Below the pieces are notes generated by a model. That model ran no database searches and had not been told where the DNA came from. It saw nothing but the letters and a program-made list of their open reading frames with translations. From Pelecanus crispus (Eukaryota; Chordata; Aves; Pelecaniformes; Pelecanidae): 64,000 nucleotides of DNA. Of this stretch, positions 10,103 to 22,346 are shown piece by piece. The DNA is taken from assembly GCF_030463565.1 (NCBI RefSeq), contig NC_134649.1, positions 38,279,044-38,343,043 of the forward strand. Direction: 5' to 3'. Position 1 is the first letter of the stretch. Each line of letters begins with the position of its first letter. The translations under genes were made by a program, and so were the position numbers.

Positions 10103-13100
10103 TACTGGACACATTTGTTGGAGCTGGGGAATGGAAGAAAAATCAATCAGCAGATTCACTTTGTTTATATTTAATTTCACTTTCAGTGTTTGGGGAATTA
10201 AACACTACTCCTTCCCCTAAAACATCTAGTTTTATATAGTCGGTGGAAAGATTATGTCATTCTTACACATAGGTATACATTTTTCTTTTAAAGCATCATT
10301 TAAAGGTTCTGACCATCAAAGGTTTGCTTCCTGCTGTGCATGTTTTCCTGTTGCTTTAGGAGAGATGGTCAGATCCCTCAGCACAGCTAAATGTAACATC
10401 AAGGCTTGTTTATATTTTCCTAAGCCCGGAACATTTTCAGACATGTCCCTGCTCAAGCCACCCTGTAGCTCTGCAGACAGTTAGCAAACCTCTCTCCTGC
10501 CCACACCGGCTCTTGGGCACCACGCAAGGCACGGGCACGGGTGCTCCAGTGCTCCCGAGCCCTGTCCCCATCTCACAGCAACAAAACTGAGGTCTCTCTT
10601 CCTCTCCATGTCCCACACAGCATGTGCAATGGTTCAACCCTCATCTGAGACCTCTGTGTCTCTGATGCCGTGAGCAGCCCTGGTGTTGTGCTGCAGCGAT
10701 ATAGCTGATGAAGCTCTTCCCATTCCTGTTCCTGTTGCAGGCTGTGACAGATGCACCCCTCACATGTGATCCAACAAATGGTGTCTTGTAAGTTGGCAGA
10801 AAAGAAACTCAGGAGGAAAGACAAAGCATCTTCCGTGCTGCTAGCTCACACATCAGCTCTGACTCTTTCTTTGCTGGCAATCAAAGGAGTCAGAGCCGGC
10901 CTGGCAGTGGCGGGGTTAATAATTGTGGTATTGGAAGTATTTGCTCTTGATATGGCTGAGGCTTTTTAAAAATGGTCAGAAAAATGTGGTACTTCTCACT
11001 TGCTGGAGAAGTGCTCCACATAAAACACAGCGTTCCTGCAGCAGAATAACAGCTTGTGGTTTAAATAAATGTTGTTATTTCTGCTCTGCTGTAGGTGTAC
11101 ATGTATGTTTTGGTTCAGTGACTGCCAGATACTGTAAATGAGTATTGATTTCCTTTTCTATTTTAAGCTTTTCTGCAGAAAAGGCATCCCACATGCCTTT
11201 AGCTTGCTTTGCCTGTATCTAAAGTGCTTGCAGCCAAAGATTTATCTGGCTAAATACTCTTTTATTTTATTGTTACCACTCATCCTTACTTTAGTAGTTG
11301 CACTCCAAGTTGGTCAGGTCCCCATTCACCTTTTGGAGTTTAAAACTTTTACATCTAGCCCTTTCTGAGAACAAATCAAGACTGTTTAAAACTCATGGCT
11401 ACAATAAGTAGTTCCTTATTTACATTAGCATGGCAGCCCCCTTCTGCCATAGGTGAAGCTGCCTGGGTGCTAGAAATGAAAGAACATTTTAGGAAGCAAG
11501 GCTGCCGTAGCTAAAGTCTTTGGGCAGCCAGATTAGCTCAGTGTGACCGAGAAATAACACAGACCTGGATTTGGCAACTGCAGGCAGAAGTCTCTGTCCA
11601 TTTTTTAACTATTAAATCATCTGTAGGTACGTCATTGCACCTCAGCTGTGGTTCAAATTTACTTTGGTTCAAAACGTGAATAAATATTTCAGCCTTTAAA
11701 GCGCATGTTGCAGCGATCACTGTCTTAGCAGGATTCCTGTGTCTAACATTTAACTGCTTACATTCAACTTTCCTACCTCAGGTCTACAGCAAATGTGGAA
11801 TAGTAAATTCATTGGAACATGCTCAAAGCCTTGGTAAATGCTTTGCCTGTGTCATTACTGATTTCCCACAGGAATAGCTGCTGATAGGATTTTGACAGAG
11901 CCTGTAAAGCCTCTCGCTGCAAAGATTCCTCTCATAGCTGGGCAGGGCTGAAGTACAGCTCTGGGATGTGCTGAGATAGGATTATTCATTGGAAATTAAT
12001 GTGCTTAATCTCAAAGTATGTTAAAATATACCTAAGTACTTTATGATGAAGAAATCAATCCTTGAGTTTCTGTCTCTAAGTTTATGGGATAATTCCACCC
12101 TGCCTTTTGGAAAATCACGCAGTAAAAGATTGGCTATTTGGAGCTTCATGTTATCTGTGACATCTGAACTTTTTATGAGTTCGTCAGTTTGTTAAAGATA
12201 ACCAATTAAGATCTTTGCCAACACAGAGGACCACAGACAAAATTGGATCCGAAAGGTAAAAGTGAGGATAGGTAATTGACTCAGTGGAGGAAGTAATCAA
12301 GAGTTTTGCATTATTGGTGGAATTGCCCGGTTACAAACCATACTATCAGGTCTAAGTATTTCAGGGAATTGAAGTTTTATGTTTTGCTTTAAACCATTGT
12401 CATACAATTGGGAATTGCACAGTCAGTGCTTTATTAAAAAGTAATAATATCATACTATCTCGAGTTCACAGAACAGGTAAAGTGTCATCCCTTTTCTTGC
12501 TCCTTACTTATTCACAGTTCTCTTCCAAGCTAGTGAAGATTTGCCCACATAAGCCCAAAATGCCTAATTAAAGTACGTCAGTTGTGCAGTTTTTATTGCA
12601 AGGAATGGCTTGGAAATGCTCTGACCTCATTGTGCTAGGTGTGCACTTTTCAGCTTCTTCCCTGCACAGGTGCTAGGGTGATGAGCTGAATTCTTCCTTT
12701 AATAACTTTTTCAATATTGCTTGTCATGAGTTGTCTGTACCATCCACTCCCTGAAATAACAGCTCGAGACTGGAGGTGATTAGAGCCATGGCTAGAGTCT
12801 AAAACATGGACAATCCCATTTTTAAGAACCATTGATTTTGTGGGAAGACTGACCATGAAGAACCCCTAGTGAATCTAGGTTCAGACCACTAGTGATGTCC
12901 AGCTCCTGTGTGAAAAATACCTAGTGAAAAAAAATGAGGTTGGAAAAAGCCTGCAGACTTGTCTTAGAGGACTTTAGGAAACACTGCTTAACATTTAGAT
13001 GTAGTGTCCTCTGCACCACTTTATGGTTTGTCTCACACTGTAAGAGCTTCTTAGCAAACATTTGAAAATAACCGAGCAAGCAAACATGTTACTAAGGACT

Positions 13101-15800
13101 TAAAAGTCACCAAGTACTTGTGTGGACCTAACCAGAGGGATGGCTTTACTAAGTAAAGTAATTTCCATCATTTGAAACCTACAGAGGCTCCACTAGAACT
13201 CCCCACCTTGATACAGGGATGCTGCTGTCTAATTCCATCTTCTGTGCTATGCAGAAAGGTGAGATTAAATGGTCAAAATGGGGTTAGGATGCCATGTAGG
13301 GAGCGTTCTTGCACGGCTTGAGCTGATCCCTTAATCAAGCACACCTTGTTCCTTTCTAGGAAGTCTGCTTGGTCTTTTAGGGTTGAGTTGGGTTGGTCAA
13401 GCTATGAACTTACAGCAGTAATAAGTAGTGACTTGTCACTGGAACAGGTACTGGTGCTCTGAATATGCCGAGACTGCAAGTGAACTCAGTAAGAAGGAAC
13501 CGTTTTTGCACAGCTACTTTGAAACAGAGACATACTTTCATATAAAAAAAACTTCTTTGTTCAGTGAACAGTTTTAGTCCTGAACTAGTGAGTAGTGCTG
13601 AGTTTAAGCAATAGTGACTGTGCAGAAGAAAGCTTCTGGCCCTTTAATCGCAGCTTTCTCATGCTTTGAAACAACAGTCCGTCTAATTACACAAGCCTTT
13701 CTTTTTCCAAAGAGCTTTGGCTCACCAAGCAGTGCCTGCATTTTTATTTCAAGAAGAAACTGCTACACGACTGACTAAACAGTAATTTTTCTCCCTTTGG
13801 AAATCATTAGAGGTTCAGTGCTAGTCCGTGAAAGAGGAGGGGGAGGTCTGCGAAAACTGTTCTTGCTCTTACTCCGTGTTTGTTGGTGCTCCATTGAGAG
13901 TAGTGGTCCTGCAGCCACCTTCCATCTGTGGTGGCTTTGCTTCCAAGTGAAAATTAATTTTTAATAAAATTAACAAGAAGTATCTTATTTTTCCTGATTT
14001 CCAAGGGGATCTATGCCAGAAACTCTTTTGCTTCTTTGAATATTCTTCCTCCACACCTTAAAGCTAATCTAAAAATTTGGGGTGTGATTTCAGATCAACT
14101 TGAATTTTGCAGCTGATGTCTTCTGTTTAAATAATGCTTTGCGCGACTTTCTTAGAAAGACACTGACAGTTCTGTGCATTCATCCTTGTAGTTCCCCTTG
14201 GGAGGTATGACCTCCATTTTATCTCTCTTGTAGCCCTTGTACCAAGGAAGGGCTGAAGCAGAGCAGAGTACGGAACCGGCATGTCCAATTCCAGCCTTAC
14301 TACCAGCCAGGTCCAGGGGCAGTTCTGCCTGGGGTCCCCCCAAGTCATCCCTTCCTCAGTCCTGTGTGTGTGAGCACACCTACACCTTGCCTCTTTGGAA
14401 ATAGAAGTCATAATTCTTCTTTCAAGGATTCCTGTGCTCTGTAGAAGGGCAGCAGCAAGAGGAAAGCGCAGCTCCAAACCCTGAGCTGCCTGTGTCTCCA
14501 GAGTGCTTGTCTGCCTTGCAGATTCAGAGCAGCAGGTCTGGCAGTCAGTTCTGCTGAGGAAAATCCCATCTCCAATATCAAAGTGGAGGATTCTCTCCCC
14601 GAGGCAGTCCCTGTAACCCTAGAATCCCTTCTCTTTAGTTTTATCCAAGAAAGGGGTGGGAAGATCTGGCCCATGAATTTTAAGCTACGCACCGCACATT
14701 TCACCTCTGATCTCAGCCTTGTGTCCCCTAAAATACTACTTCAAAGCTTCCTTGAAACAAAATGCAGCTGGTCTCAAATGTTAACTTTGCAGAGATTTGT
14801 CTAGAGCTATGCAGTTGCCAGGTTCCAATAATTCTTTCCTTCCACCCCCACCTGAAGTTTCCTTACTCTCTTTTCCCTATATTAGACCACGCATGAGTTA
14901 TTCTCAGTGAGGGCTTGCTTTTTGAAGAGCTACAATAAATCAGCATAAGCTGTTTCTCCACATTGTTTTGTGCTGGCTCTAGCTAGAGCCTGTTGAACCT
15001 TTTGTTTTGAAATATATCTGTACTACCCAGTTCTGTCTCTGCCCCATTGATTTATGGTGTCTACGCTTTCTGGTGTTGTTGAATAACCCACCCATCTTAC
15101 TCCTCCTGAAGGTCATGGCAGTTCTCAGATGTCCTCCTAACTCTATGCTGATGGAGGATTGTTGTGATTTGGAGATAAATGATGAGACCAGGCTTGCAGA
15201 CATATTGCAAGAGAGTTGCTCATGGAAGCAAGTGCAGATTTTAAGACTGAGTCCTAAGTTTCTGTCATGTTAGGCAGTAGGATGCTGCCCAAACTAAAAG
15301 CAGCCCCTTTGGACAGGCTTGAATAGGAACTTCCAAGCCTGAGTAAATGGGGGAAGAAAGTAGGAAGCAGAGTTTGCTGGAGGGGTTTATATTTTAATTG
15401 CCAGTTTCGGATCTGGACAGGAATAAAGCTACTGATTCTACTAGACTAGACCAAACCACATCAAACACAAATGTGCAGAATTCTAAATCCCCACCAGCCC
15501 TATAAAATCAAGCAGAAATTATGTAGTGTGAGCATAGTTTACAGTCCTTTGGCATGTTCTGTGGTGCTCAAAGGTTTTTCACAGGCTAAACTACTACAGT
15601 CTTGAACTACCACTTACCTCAGTCTGTCTGGAAGAGGTGAATTCCTCCAGATTTGGAGCTCTGTGAGATATCTGTGCTGATGGAACACAGTCTGTGATAT
15701 TGAGAGAAGGTTCATAGATACTTCACTCCAGGCTATTGCTACTCTCACTTGCTTTTTCTCCTGAGTTGGGAAAAGTACCCGTAGAACTGCTAGTTTTTTC

Positions 15801-17194
15801 CAAGCCACTTTCCATCATCTATCAGCAGTCCTGGTTAACAGGGGAGGTCCCTGATGACTGGAGGCTTGCCAATGTGACGCCCTTCTACAAGAAGGGCCAG
15901 AAAGAGGATCCAGGGAACTACAGGCCTGTCAGCCTGACCTCGGTGCTGGGGAAGATTATGGAGCGGTTCATCTTGAGTACGCTCAACAGGCCTATGCAGG
16001 TCAACCAGGGGATCAGGTCCAGCCAGCATGGGTTCATGAAAGGCAGGTCCTGCTTGACCAACCTGATCTCCTTCTATGACCTGGTGACCCACCTGGTGGA
16101 TGAGGGAAAGGGTGTGGACGTCATTTACCTGGACTTCAGCAAAGCCTTTGACACCGTCTCCCATAGCATTCTCCTAAGGAAGCTGGCGGCTCATGGCTTG
16201 GATGGGTGTAGTCTTCACTGGGTAAAAAACTGGTTGGGTGGCCGAGCCCAGAGAGTAGTGGTGAATGGAGTTAAGTCCTGTTGGCAGCTGGTCACAAGCG
16301 GTGTTCCCCAGGGCTCAGTACTGGGGCCAGCCTTGTTTAATATCTTTATCAGTGATCTAGATGAGGGAATTGAGTGCACCCTCAGTAAGTGTGCAGATGA
16401 CACCAAACCGGGTGGGAGTGTCGATCTGCTGGAGGGCAGGATGGCCCTGCAGAGGGACCTGGACAGGCTGGACCGATGGGCCGAGGTGAACTGTATGAGG
16501 TTTAACAAGGCCAAGTGCTGGGTCCTGCACTTGGGTCACAACAACCCCATGCAGTGCTACAGGCTTGGGGAAGAGTGGCTGGAAAGCTGCCCGTCAGAAA
16601 CGGACCTGGGTGTGCTGGTTGACAGCCGGCTGAACATGAGCCAGCAGTGTGCCCAGGTGGCCAAGAAGGCCAACAGCATCCTGGCTTGTGTCAGGAATAG
16701 TGTGGCCAGCAGGAGCAGGGAGGTGATTGTTCCCCTGTACTTGGCGCTGTTGAGGCTGCACCTGGAATACTGTGTCCAGTTTTGGGCCCCTCAGTACAAG
16801 AAGGACATTGAGTTGCTGGATCGTGTTCAGAGAAGGGTAACGAAGCTGGTGAAGGGTCTGGAGCACAGGCCTTATGAGGAGCGGCTGAGGGAACTGGGAT
16901 TGTTTAGCCTGGAGTAAGAGGAGGCTGAGGGGAGACCTTATCGCTCTCTACAACTACCTGAAAGGAGGTTGTAGTGAGGTGGGTGTTGGTCTCTTCTCTC
17001 AAGTAGTTAGCGATAGGATGAGAGGAAATGGGCTCAAGCTGCACCAGGGGAGGTTTAGATTGGATATTAAGAGAAATTTCTTCATGGAAAGGGTAGTCAA
17101 GCGTTGGAACAGGCTGCCCAGAGAGGTGGTGGAGTCACCATCCCTGGAAGTGTTCAAAAAATGGGTAGACGTGGCACTTTGGGACATGGTTTAG
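15801..17194 (+). pseudogene. CR1 ORF2 reverse transcriptase remnant (copy 1)
   Basis: The frame is open to a stop at 16915-16917 and reads through the RT palm: [14 protein letters not shown] (motif A, about 16126-16167), [10 protein letters not shown] (motif B, about 16301-16330) and the catalytic box at 16390-16401. There the usual Phe/Tyr-Ala-Asp-Asp has become Cys-Ala-Asp-Asp. At 16915 one extra T, relative to the sister copy, turns a GAG-AAG reading into GAG-TAA, and the rest of the protein (about 16918-17194, ending in LWDMV) continues in another frame. The N-terminal endonuclease and fingers are missing. It is a dead fragment, not a host gene, and several minus-strand open frames over it are shadows. 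Confidence 0.9.
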
Positions 17195-17313
17195 TCTAGT
17201 CTACCCTTAATTGGTTTAGTGTGGACTTGGTAATGTTAGGTTAACGGTTGGACTGGATGATCTTAACGGTCTTTTCCAACCTAAATGATTCTATGATTCT
17301 ATGATTCTGTGAT
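15801..17313 (+). mobile_element. CR1 LINE, 5'-truncated, plus strand (copy 1)
   Basis: The element begins abruptly around CAAGCCACTTTCCATCATC and ends in the CR1-type tandem tail (ATGATTCTATGATTCTATGATTCTGTG). It carries the C-terminal half of ORF2 (reverse transcriptase) followed by the 3' untranslated tail, about 1.5 kb of an element that is usually about 4.5 kb. It is very similar to the minus-strand copy at 29481-31290; I read 171 consecutive matching bases (15935-16105 against 30806-30976 reversed). CR1 elements insert by target-primed reverse transcription and are commonly 5'-truncated, as here. The 3' tail contains a 20-odd base extra segment (17195-17220) discussed in the findings. 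Confidence 0.95.
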
Positions 17314-18338
17314 TAACGTAACATTGTTCAACTTCAATGATAGCTGAAAGAAGAGGTGGCTACTTAGATTATGGACCAACATAGCAAAGATGAGCATATA
17401 TGGACCAGTAGAGCAGAGGCTAAGAATGCGTTTCTCAAAAAAAACTGAGCAAGAGAGCAAGCAAAGCTCCTTGAAACATGGCATGGAATTGGGAGCAGAG
17501 TTATAGCCTCTTGTGCCTTCAGAGGGACATAACTCTGCATGTTTCGTAGAGACAGAAGGACAGAATGGAGGGACACACCTGACTCCACCATAAATTTTCC
17601 TGTCTAACTGGAGTCACCAGGCTGAACACTTGGCTAACTGCATAGGTCACGAGCACTCACAACATGAGGGAAATTGCCATTGCTATTTGTAATCCCTGCC
17701 CATGGCCTAAGTTTTGTTAGGGTTGCTTTGGGACACGAAGCACCTCAGGAGGAAAAAAAAAAGTGCAAAAGCTGACTCAAAAAGCAAATATGGACACATC
17801 CTTCTTCCAAACTTCAGGTCTTACACCCAAAACAAGAGGTTCAAGAGCCTCCGGAGAAAAAGTCCCCAACGTCTGTTACAGTGAACAAAACAATTCATTC
17901 TTCATCGTGTGTTTTTGGAAATGATGAGCTGGAAATTTTTTTTTTTGGAAAGAGGGTAATCTTTAACCAAATATCAAAGGTAGAAAATTGGAATGACAGT
18001 TAAAGTTACAAGCAAAGTTACAAGCTGCTTAATGCATAATCTTATTATGTGAAAGGTAACTAATCTTCATAATCAGTGAGGACCACTAACCCAGCTAACA
18101 GAAGAATGCATACCTTTAATTTATTTGCCATTATAATATACTTTGGAAGCAAAATATACATATGCGACATTACATTTGTAACAAGTTAAAAAGGTTTGTG
18201 ACCAACTATCCAGTTGCTTGTCCAAAAATGCCACCAGTGAAATGGGTTTGATAAATAAAGGTTAATTGTTCACTGTGGTTCTAAGACTCAGGCTGATGCC
18301 AAACAAAGGAACTGATAAATCAGCTCAAACAACACAAG

Positions 18339-18778
18339 TTCTGCCAAGTAGTTAGCAATAGGATGAGAGGAAATGGCCTCAAGCTGCGCCAGGGGAGGTT
18401 TAGGTTGGATATTAGGAAAAATTTCTTCACAGAAAGGGTGGTCAAGCATTGGAACAGGCTGCCCAGAGAGGTGGTGGAGTCACCATCCCTGGAGGTGTTC
18501 AAAAAACGGGTAGATGTGGCACTTTGGGACATGGTTTAGTGGACATGGTGGTGTTGGGTTGATGATCTTAGAGATCCTTTCCAATCGTAATGATTCCTAG
18601 TTTTTACTTTCATTAAAAATAATCCAGCCACCAAGCCAGGAAACACGAAATTGCTACTCTACCCTTAATTGGTTTAGTGGTGGACTTGGTAATGTTAGGT
18701 TAATGGTTGGACTGGATTATCTTAAAGGTTTTTTCCAACCTAAACGATTCTATAATTCTATTCTATGATTCTATAACA
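18339..18778 (+). mobile_element. CR1 LINE 3' end with doubled tail, plus strand (copy 3)
   Basis: The match starts at AAGTAGTTAGCAATAGG, a point well inside the ORF2 C-terminus, and runs through FRLDIRK- and [20 protein letters not shown] sequence to the 3' untranslated region. The tail occurs twice. A first CR1-like tail (about 18528-18600, ending in GTAATGATTCC) is followed by an AT-rich bridge (18601-18656). A second tail then follows, from ACCCTTAATTGGTTTAGTGG to TTCTATTCTATGATTCTATAAC. The same doubled arrangement is found in the minus-strand copy at 29481-29735. Confidence 0.92.
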
Positions 18779-21700
18779 AAATGTAATACTTAATTTCAGT
18801 AAGCCAGTCATTTTTTCTGGCAGCCTCGCTAACTCAGAACTTTCCTGTCAGTTTTTAAAAATCATTTTAAGAATTTAGTGTCAAGTATTCAAAACTGCTC
18901 AAGTCAGATGTTCCTTGTTAGAGTTGATGTGGTTCTGGTAACAACATACGTAATACCAAGTGAAAAGCAAGAGCCCTGGTTTAAGAGGGTTCTTGCTGAT
19001 TTGTGTAAGCCCACTGCTGCAGTTTACTTTCCCTGCGGTTCTTCTTCTGCAATTGATTGTGGACTAGCATCTCTAAACAATTGTACTGGCACGGCAGAGG
19101 GGGCAGAGGTGGCAACATGTGCCCAGCAATGAAGAAGATGGGAACCTCTAAAACTGGTTCTGCTCTTGCACCTAAAGCTGAATTCCTGCCCTGCAAAGCT
19201 GCTTCCTACACAAGTGAACTATTAGAGGATGTGAAGTTACGGTGGGAAATATGGAAGGGTTGCAAACAGCTTAGATCAGCTGGTGACCTCTCTGAGAGGC
19301 AGGACAGAAAGACAATGTGTTTGTGCACGTTGACTTTGCGTTGCAGCCTCGCCTCTACGACTCCCAACCTCCTCGATTCAGGAAAGGATGTTTGCACGTG
19401 CTGCGTACCAACTGCACATGTGGCATTGCTGTGTATCACTTACTTAGCAAGCTGCAACTGCAACACAGGAGGGACCCAGATACTTCTGTTTCAACATAAC
19501 AGTTTTGGAAATTTTACTCCTTGTTTATGACTATTGATAGGACAAAACTTTCAAAAGTACCTAAGTCTTCTCGACAACTACTGCCATTAGGGCTTTTAAG
19601 GCACAAACAGTCTCAGGAATTTTATTCAGTATTTTGCAGACAAATAATAACCCAGGTCTCTTCCCTGTGGTGTCCAAAAGCTCAGTTCTTCAACGCCTGG
19701 CAATTGTTATGCTAGACGAGAGGAGAGGTTGCAGGAACACCTTGCCTCTCTGAAGCATTGATGTTTTTTTCTTTTCTCACTGGTTTCACAGAAGATGAGG
19801 GGGATGAGCATCTAGCAGGATGTGGTCAGGCAAAGCTGTGGTGCTGCATCAGTGTGAATGAAAGCAAAATTAGGGCTTTGCTGTCAGGGAGATGAAATAA
19901 CAGCAAGAATTTCCTTGCAGAGATCTCTTTGTCAGCTTCCCATTAGGTTTCATTCACTTGATGCTTTTCAGTGCATACATTCAAATAATATTTCTCTGAG
20001 AAATGAAGGGCTGTATCCAGTCAACCAAGTTGCACCTTAATCTCTGTGCCTAGTCAGCAGAAAAAAAGGTAGGTCTTCTGAAGAGTAACCGAGGGCTGAA
20101 GTAAGACACTGAGCAGGGAAGCTGTCAAGAGCCAGGTAATAGGAGGTATATGGCAAGGAGACTTAGCCTGGGTGAGTCTGTTGGATATCAAGGTGATGGG
20201 TACACAGGAATTTTCTCTCACATCTCCTTAGTTTCTGCTTTAGAGTCCTGTGCACGCGGTGCCACTGCTTGCCGTACCGCAGAGTCCAGAGTGTGCAGGT
20301 TAATAGCCTGGTTTTGCTTCACTCCCAGCCCCGATGCTGCATTTCTGAATGTTTGGCAGATCTGCCAGCCCCAGACTTGGGGACTGTGATGTGTGGTCTC
20401 TTTAGGTGACCCAGGACCAGGGCTGAGATACCAGACCATTACACATAGGTGGAGGCAGAAACATTTAGATGGTGCCTCCAATTTGCAGGGGCATGTATAG
20501 AATAATGACTCGCTGTTCCAGCAGTGGCCACAGTGTCTCTGCTGGGCTGCCTGTGTCTGGGGGAGGTGGGACATGTAAAGCCATGATGCCTCTGCTGCAG
20601 AAAGTTAATATTCTCCGCTGTGGAATGAGCAGTCTCTCCACTTCTTCAGTATTTGGAGGTATAATAATAGACCCTGCACTCTGAAAATCAGACTGTCTGG
20701 CAAGTGCATTGATAATGTGACAAATCTATTGACCAGGGAAGATGACAAAGGAAGAAATGATTGCTCCCACTAATTTTGAAACCTTCAGTGATACTAAAGA
20801 ACATTTGTAAGGCACAGCAACTTAAATATGCTACATGACCTAACCTTACTCTTGCTAATTAGTATTAGACAGATACCAGAGTGTCTTTGTATTGCTGCTT
20901 TTGTGTTTGCTGTGTGCTCTGCAAAATCCTTCTGGTTTCAATGGATGCTCTTTCAAGTTGTCTAGCATGAGCAAATACTTTGAAGCAGGTGCTAATCAAA
21001 GAGCTAGAGCAGGAGTTTCTACATAATCCAACATCTTTTTTAAGTTTAAATATATTAAGATCAAAGCAGTTTATTGCAGTGAATACACTGTCTAAAAATG
21101 TATTCAAAACCTCAATCAAAATAAAGTTGAGGGATTCACTAGCTGTAAATTGCTGTCATTATTTCATGTTATCAGTTCATTTAATATTTCACTGTTAATA
21201 TACTGAAAATGTCTAACTTGTAGCCTTCAGACTGTTTTGTGGTTGCTGATGTTGCAATGACAGATGGTACTTTTAAACAAACAAGTTATGTTTATGTTGC
21301 TAAAGCTTGATTTTAAATAGTCACCTGTCGAATTCAGCAAAACATTTGTAATTTCTTTGCTACTTCTGCTATAGTTCTAGTCTAATTCTAAACAAACTTT
21401 TCCCAGTAAAAACACTGGGAAGGTTCATTCAACTTCAGTCACTCTCACTTGATGCCATTCCAGTAAAAGTAAAGCATCATTGGTAAACCTGGAATCTTCG
21501 AAAACTATTTGCATGTCTTTCAAAAAGAAATGTCAATTAGACCAAGTTTTTATGATCCCTGTCTGTAGGTTTATGGTGGATATGTAAGAGTCACTTTAAT
21601 TACCAAAGTGAAGCAACTGTTTTGGGGCAGAAACTGGAATGGTAAATTTACCAGAATTGGGGTCAAAAGATAAAATTCGAAACTCCAACCAAAGTTCTGG

Positions 21701-22239
21701 ACTCTGCTTGAGAGCTATTCTTTAGCTGAAACTTCATCTTTAAGAGTGCTCTGTAGCATCAGACAATGTTGCAAGGTAGGTATAAAGTTAAGAACAATAT
21801 TTGTATTTGAAACCAGGGAGAAATACCAATCCCAAAAGAAATCAGTGGCAACACTTCCGCTGTGAGAGCAGTGTAGACACCTCAAGCCCAAAGACATAGT
21901 TATCCAGCTGAAGGATTGATGCTGATGCCTGTCTACATCTTGAACCTGCAGCAGACCATAGTGGCAGACAAATGGGAAAGAGCATTGTCTGTCCCATGAG
22001 CAGCTGACATCCACGTGGTCTGTCCTGCTAACACCTGGTGAAGACCAGGTTGATGGCAAGTCAGGATGGCAATTGGTTCTCCTCTGTTAAGACCCACCTG
22101 AGCCATTATATACTTGTCTTGTATTTGCTGATGTCTGCAATGCTGTTGCTAAATTGAATATGCTGTTTTTACTTGCAGCTCTGAAGCCTTTGTGGGTTGA
22201 TTGCCAAGTTAATGATTTATACCTTAATTCTCTGTTTAG

Positions 22240-22346
22240 GGCCCTCGTGTTTATTGCTCATGGCGCTGGGGAACACTGCGGCCGCTATGATGACTTGGCC
22301 CAGAGGCTGACGGGACTTAACTTGTTTGTTTTTGCCCATGACCATG
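22240..22346 (+). CDS. MGLL: MGLL coding exon 3 (residues 42-78; HG oxyanion motif)
   Basis: The exon lies between the acceptor TCTGTTTAG and the donor CATG|GTGAGT. Its first base completes Arg42 and its last base opens Val78 (phase 1). It codes [20 protein letters not shown] and then [12 protein letters not shown]. The segment HGAGEH at residues 49-54 is the oxyanion-hole loop of the alpha/beta-hydrolase fold, with Ala51 as the backbone-amide donor known from the human enzyme. Residue 55 is Cys where, as I remember it, human has Ser; the rest of the loop is conserved. The exon is only 107 bases long, between introns of 20.9 and 28.4 kb, and is flanked by inverted CR1 copies. Skipping it would shift the frame. 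Confidence 0.96.

Larger units (their letters stand above)
1346..22239 (+). other. MGLL intron 2 (20.9 kb)
   Basis: It is bounded by the donor GTGAG at 1346 and the acceptor TCTGTTTAG ending at 22239. It contains two plus-strand CR1 insertions (about 15801-17313 and 18339-18778), microsatellites near 3027-3072 and 5824-5844, homopolymer T near 3834-3849, and faint ancient SINE-like stretches near 5188, 8645 and 9870-10102. Between these I find no supported gene; open frames of 60-160 codons here occur at the rate expected by chance. The 1346-15800 and 18779-22239 stretches are otherwise unremarkable unique sequence. Confidence 0.9.

Noticed and set aside
15835..16866. Several minus-strand open frames opposite the plus-strand CR1
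   Set aside because: They are antisense shadows of the CR1 ORF2; the mirror set appears opposite the minus-strand CR1 (30397-31077).
19057..19530. 157-codon open frame, plus strand, intron 2
   Set aside because: No domain, no splice or promoter support, and two other frames overlap it; within chance expectation.
22033..22050. Perfect short hairpin ACCTGGT-GAAG-ACCAGGT
   Set aside because: A 7-base stem is expected by chance many times in 64 kb and nothing around it suggests an RNA gene.
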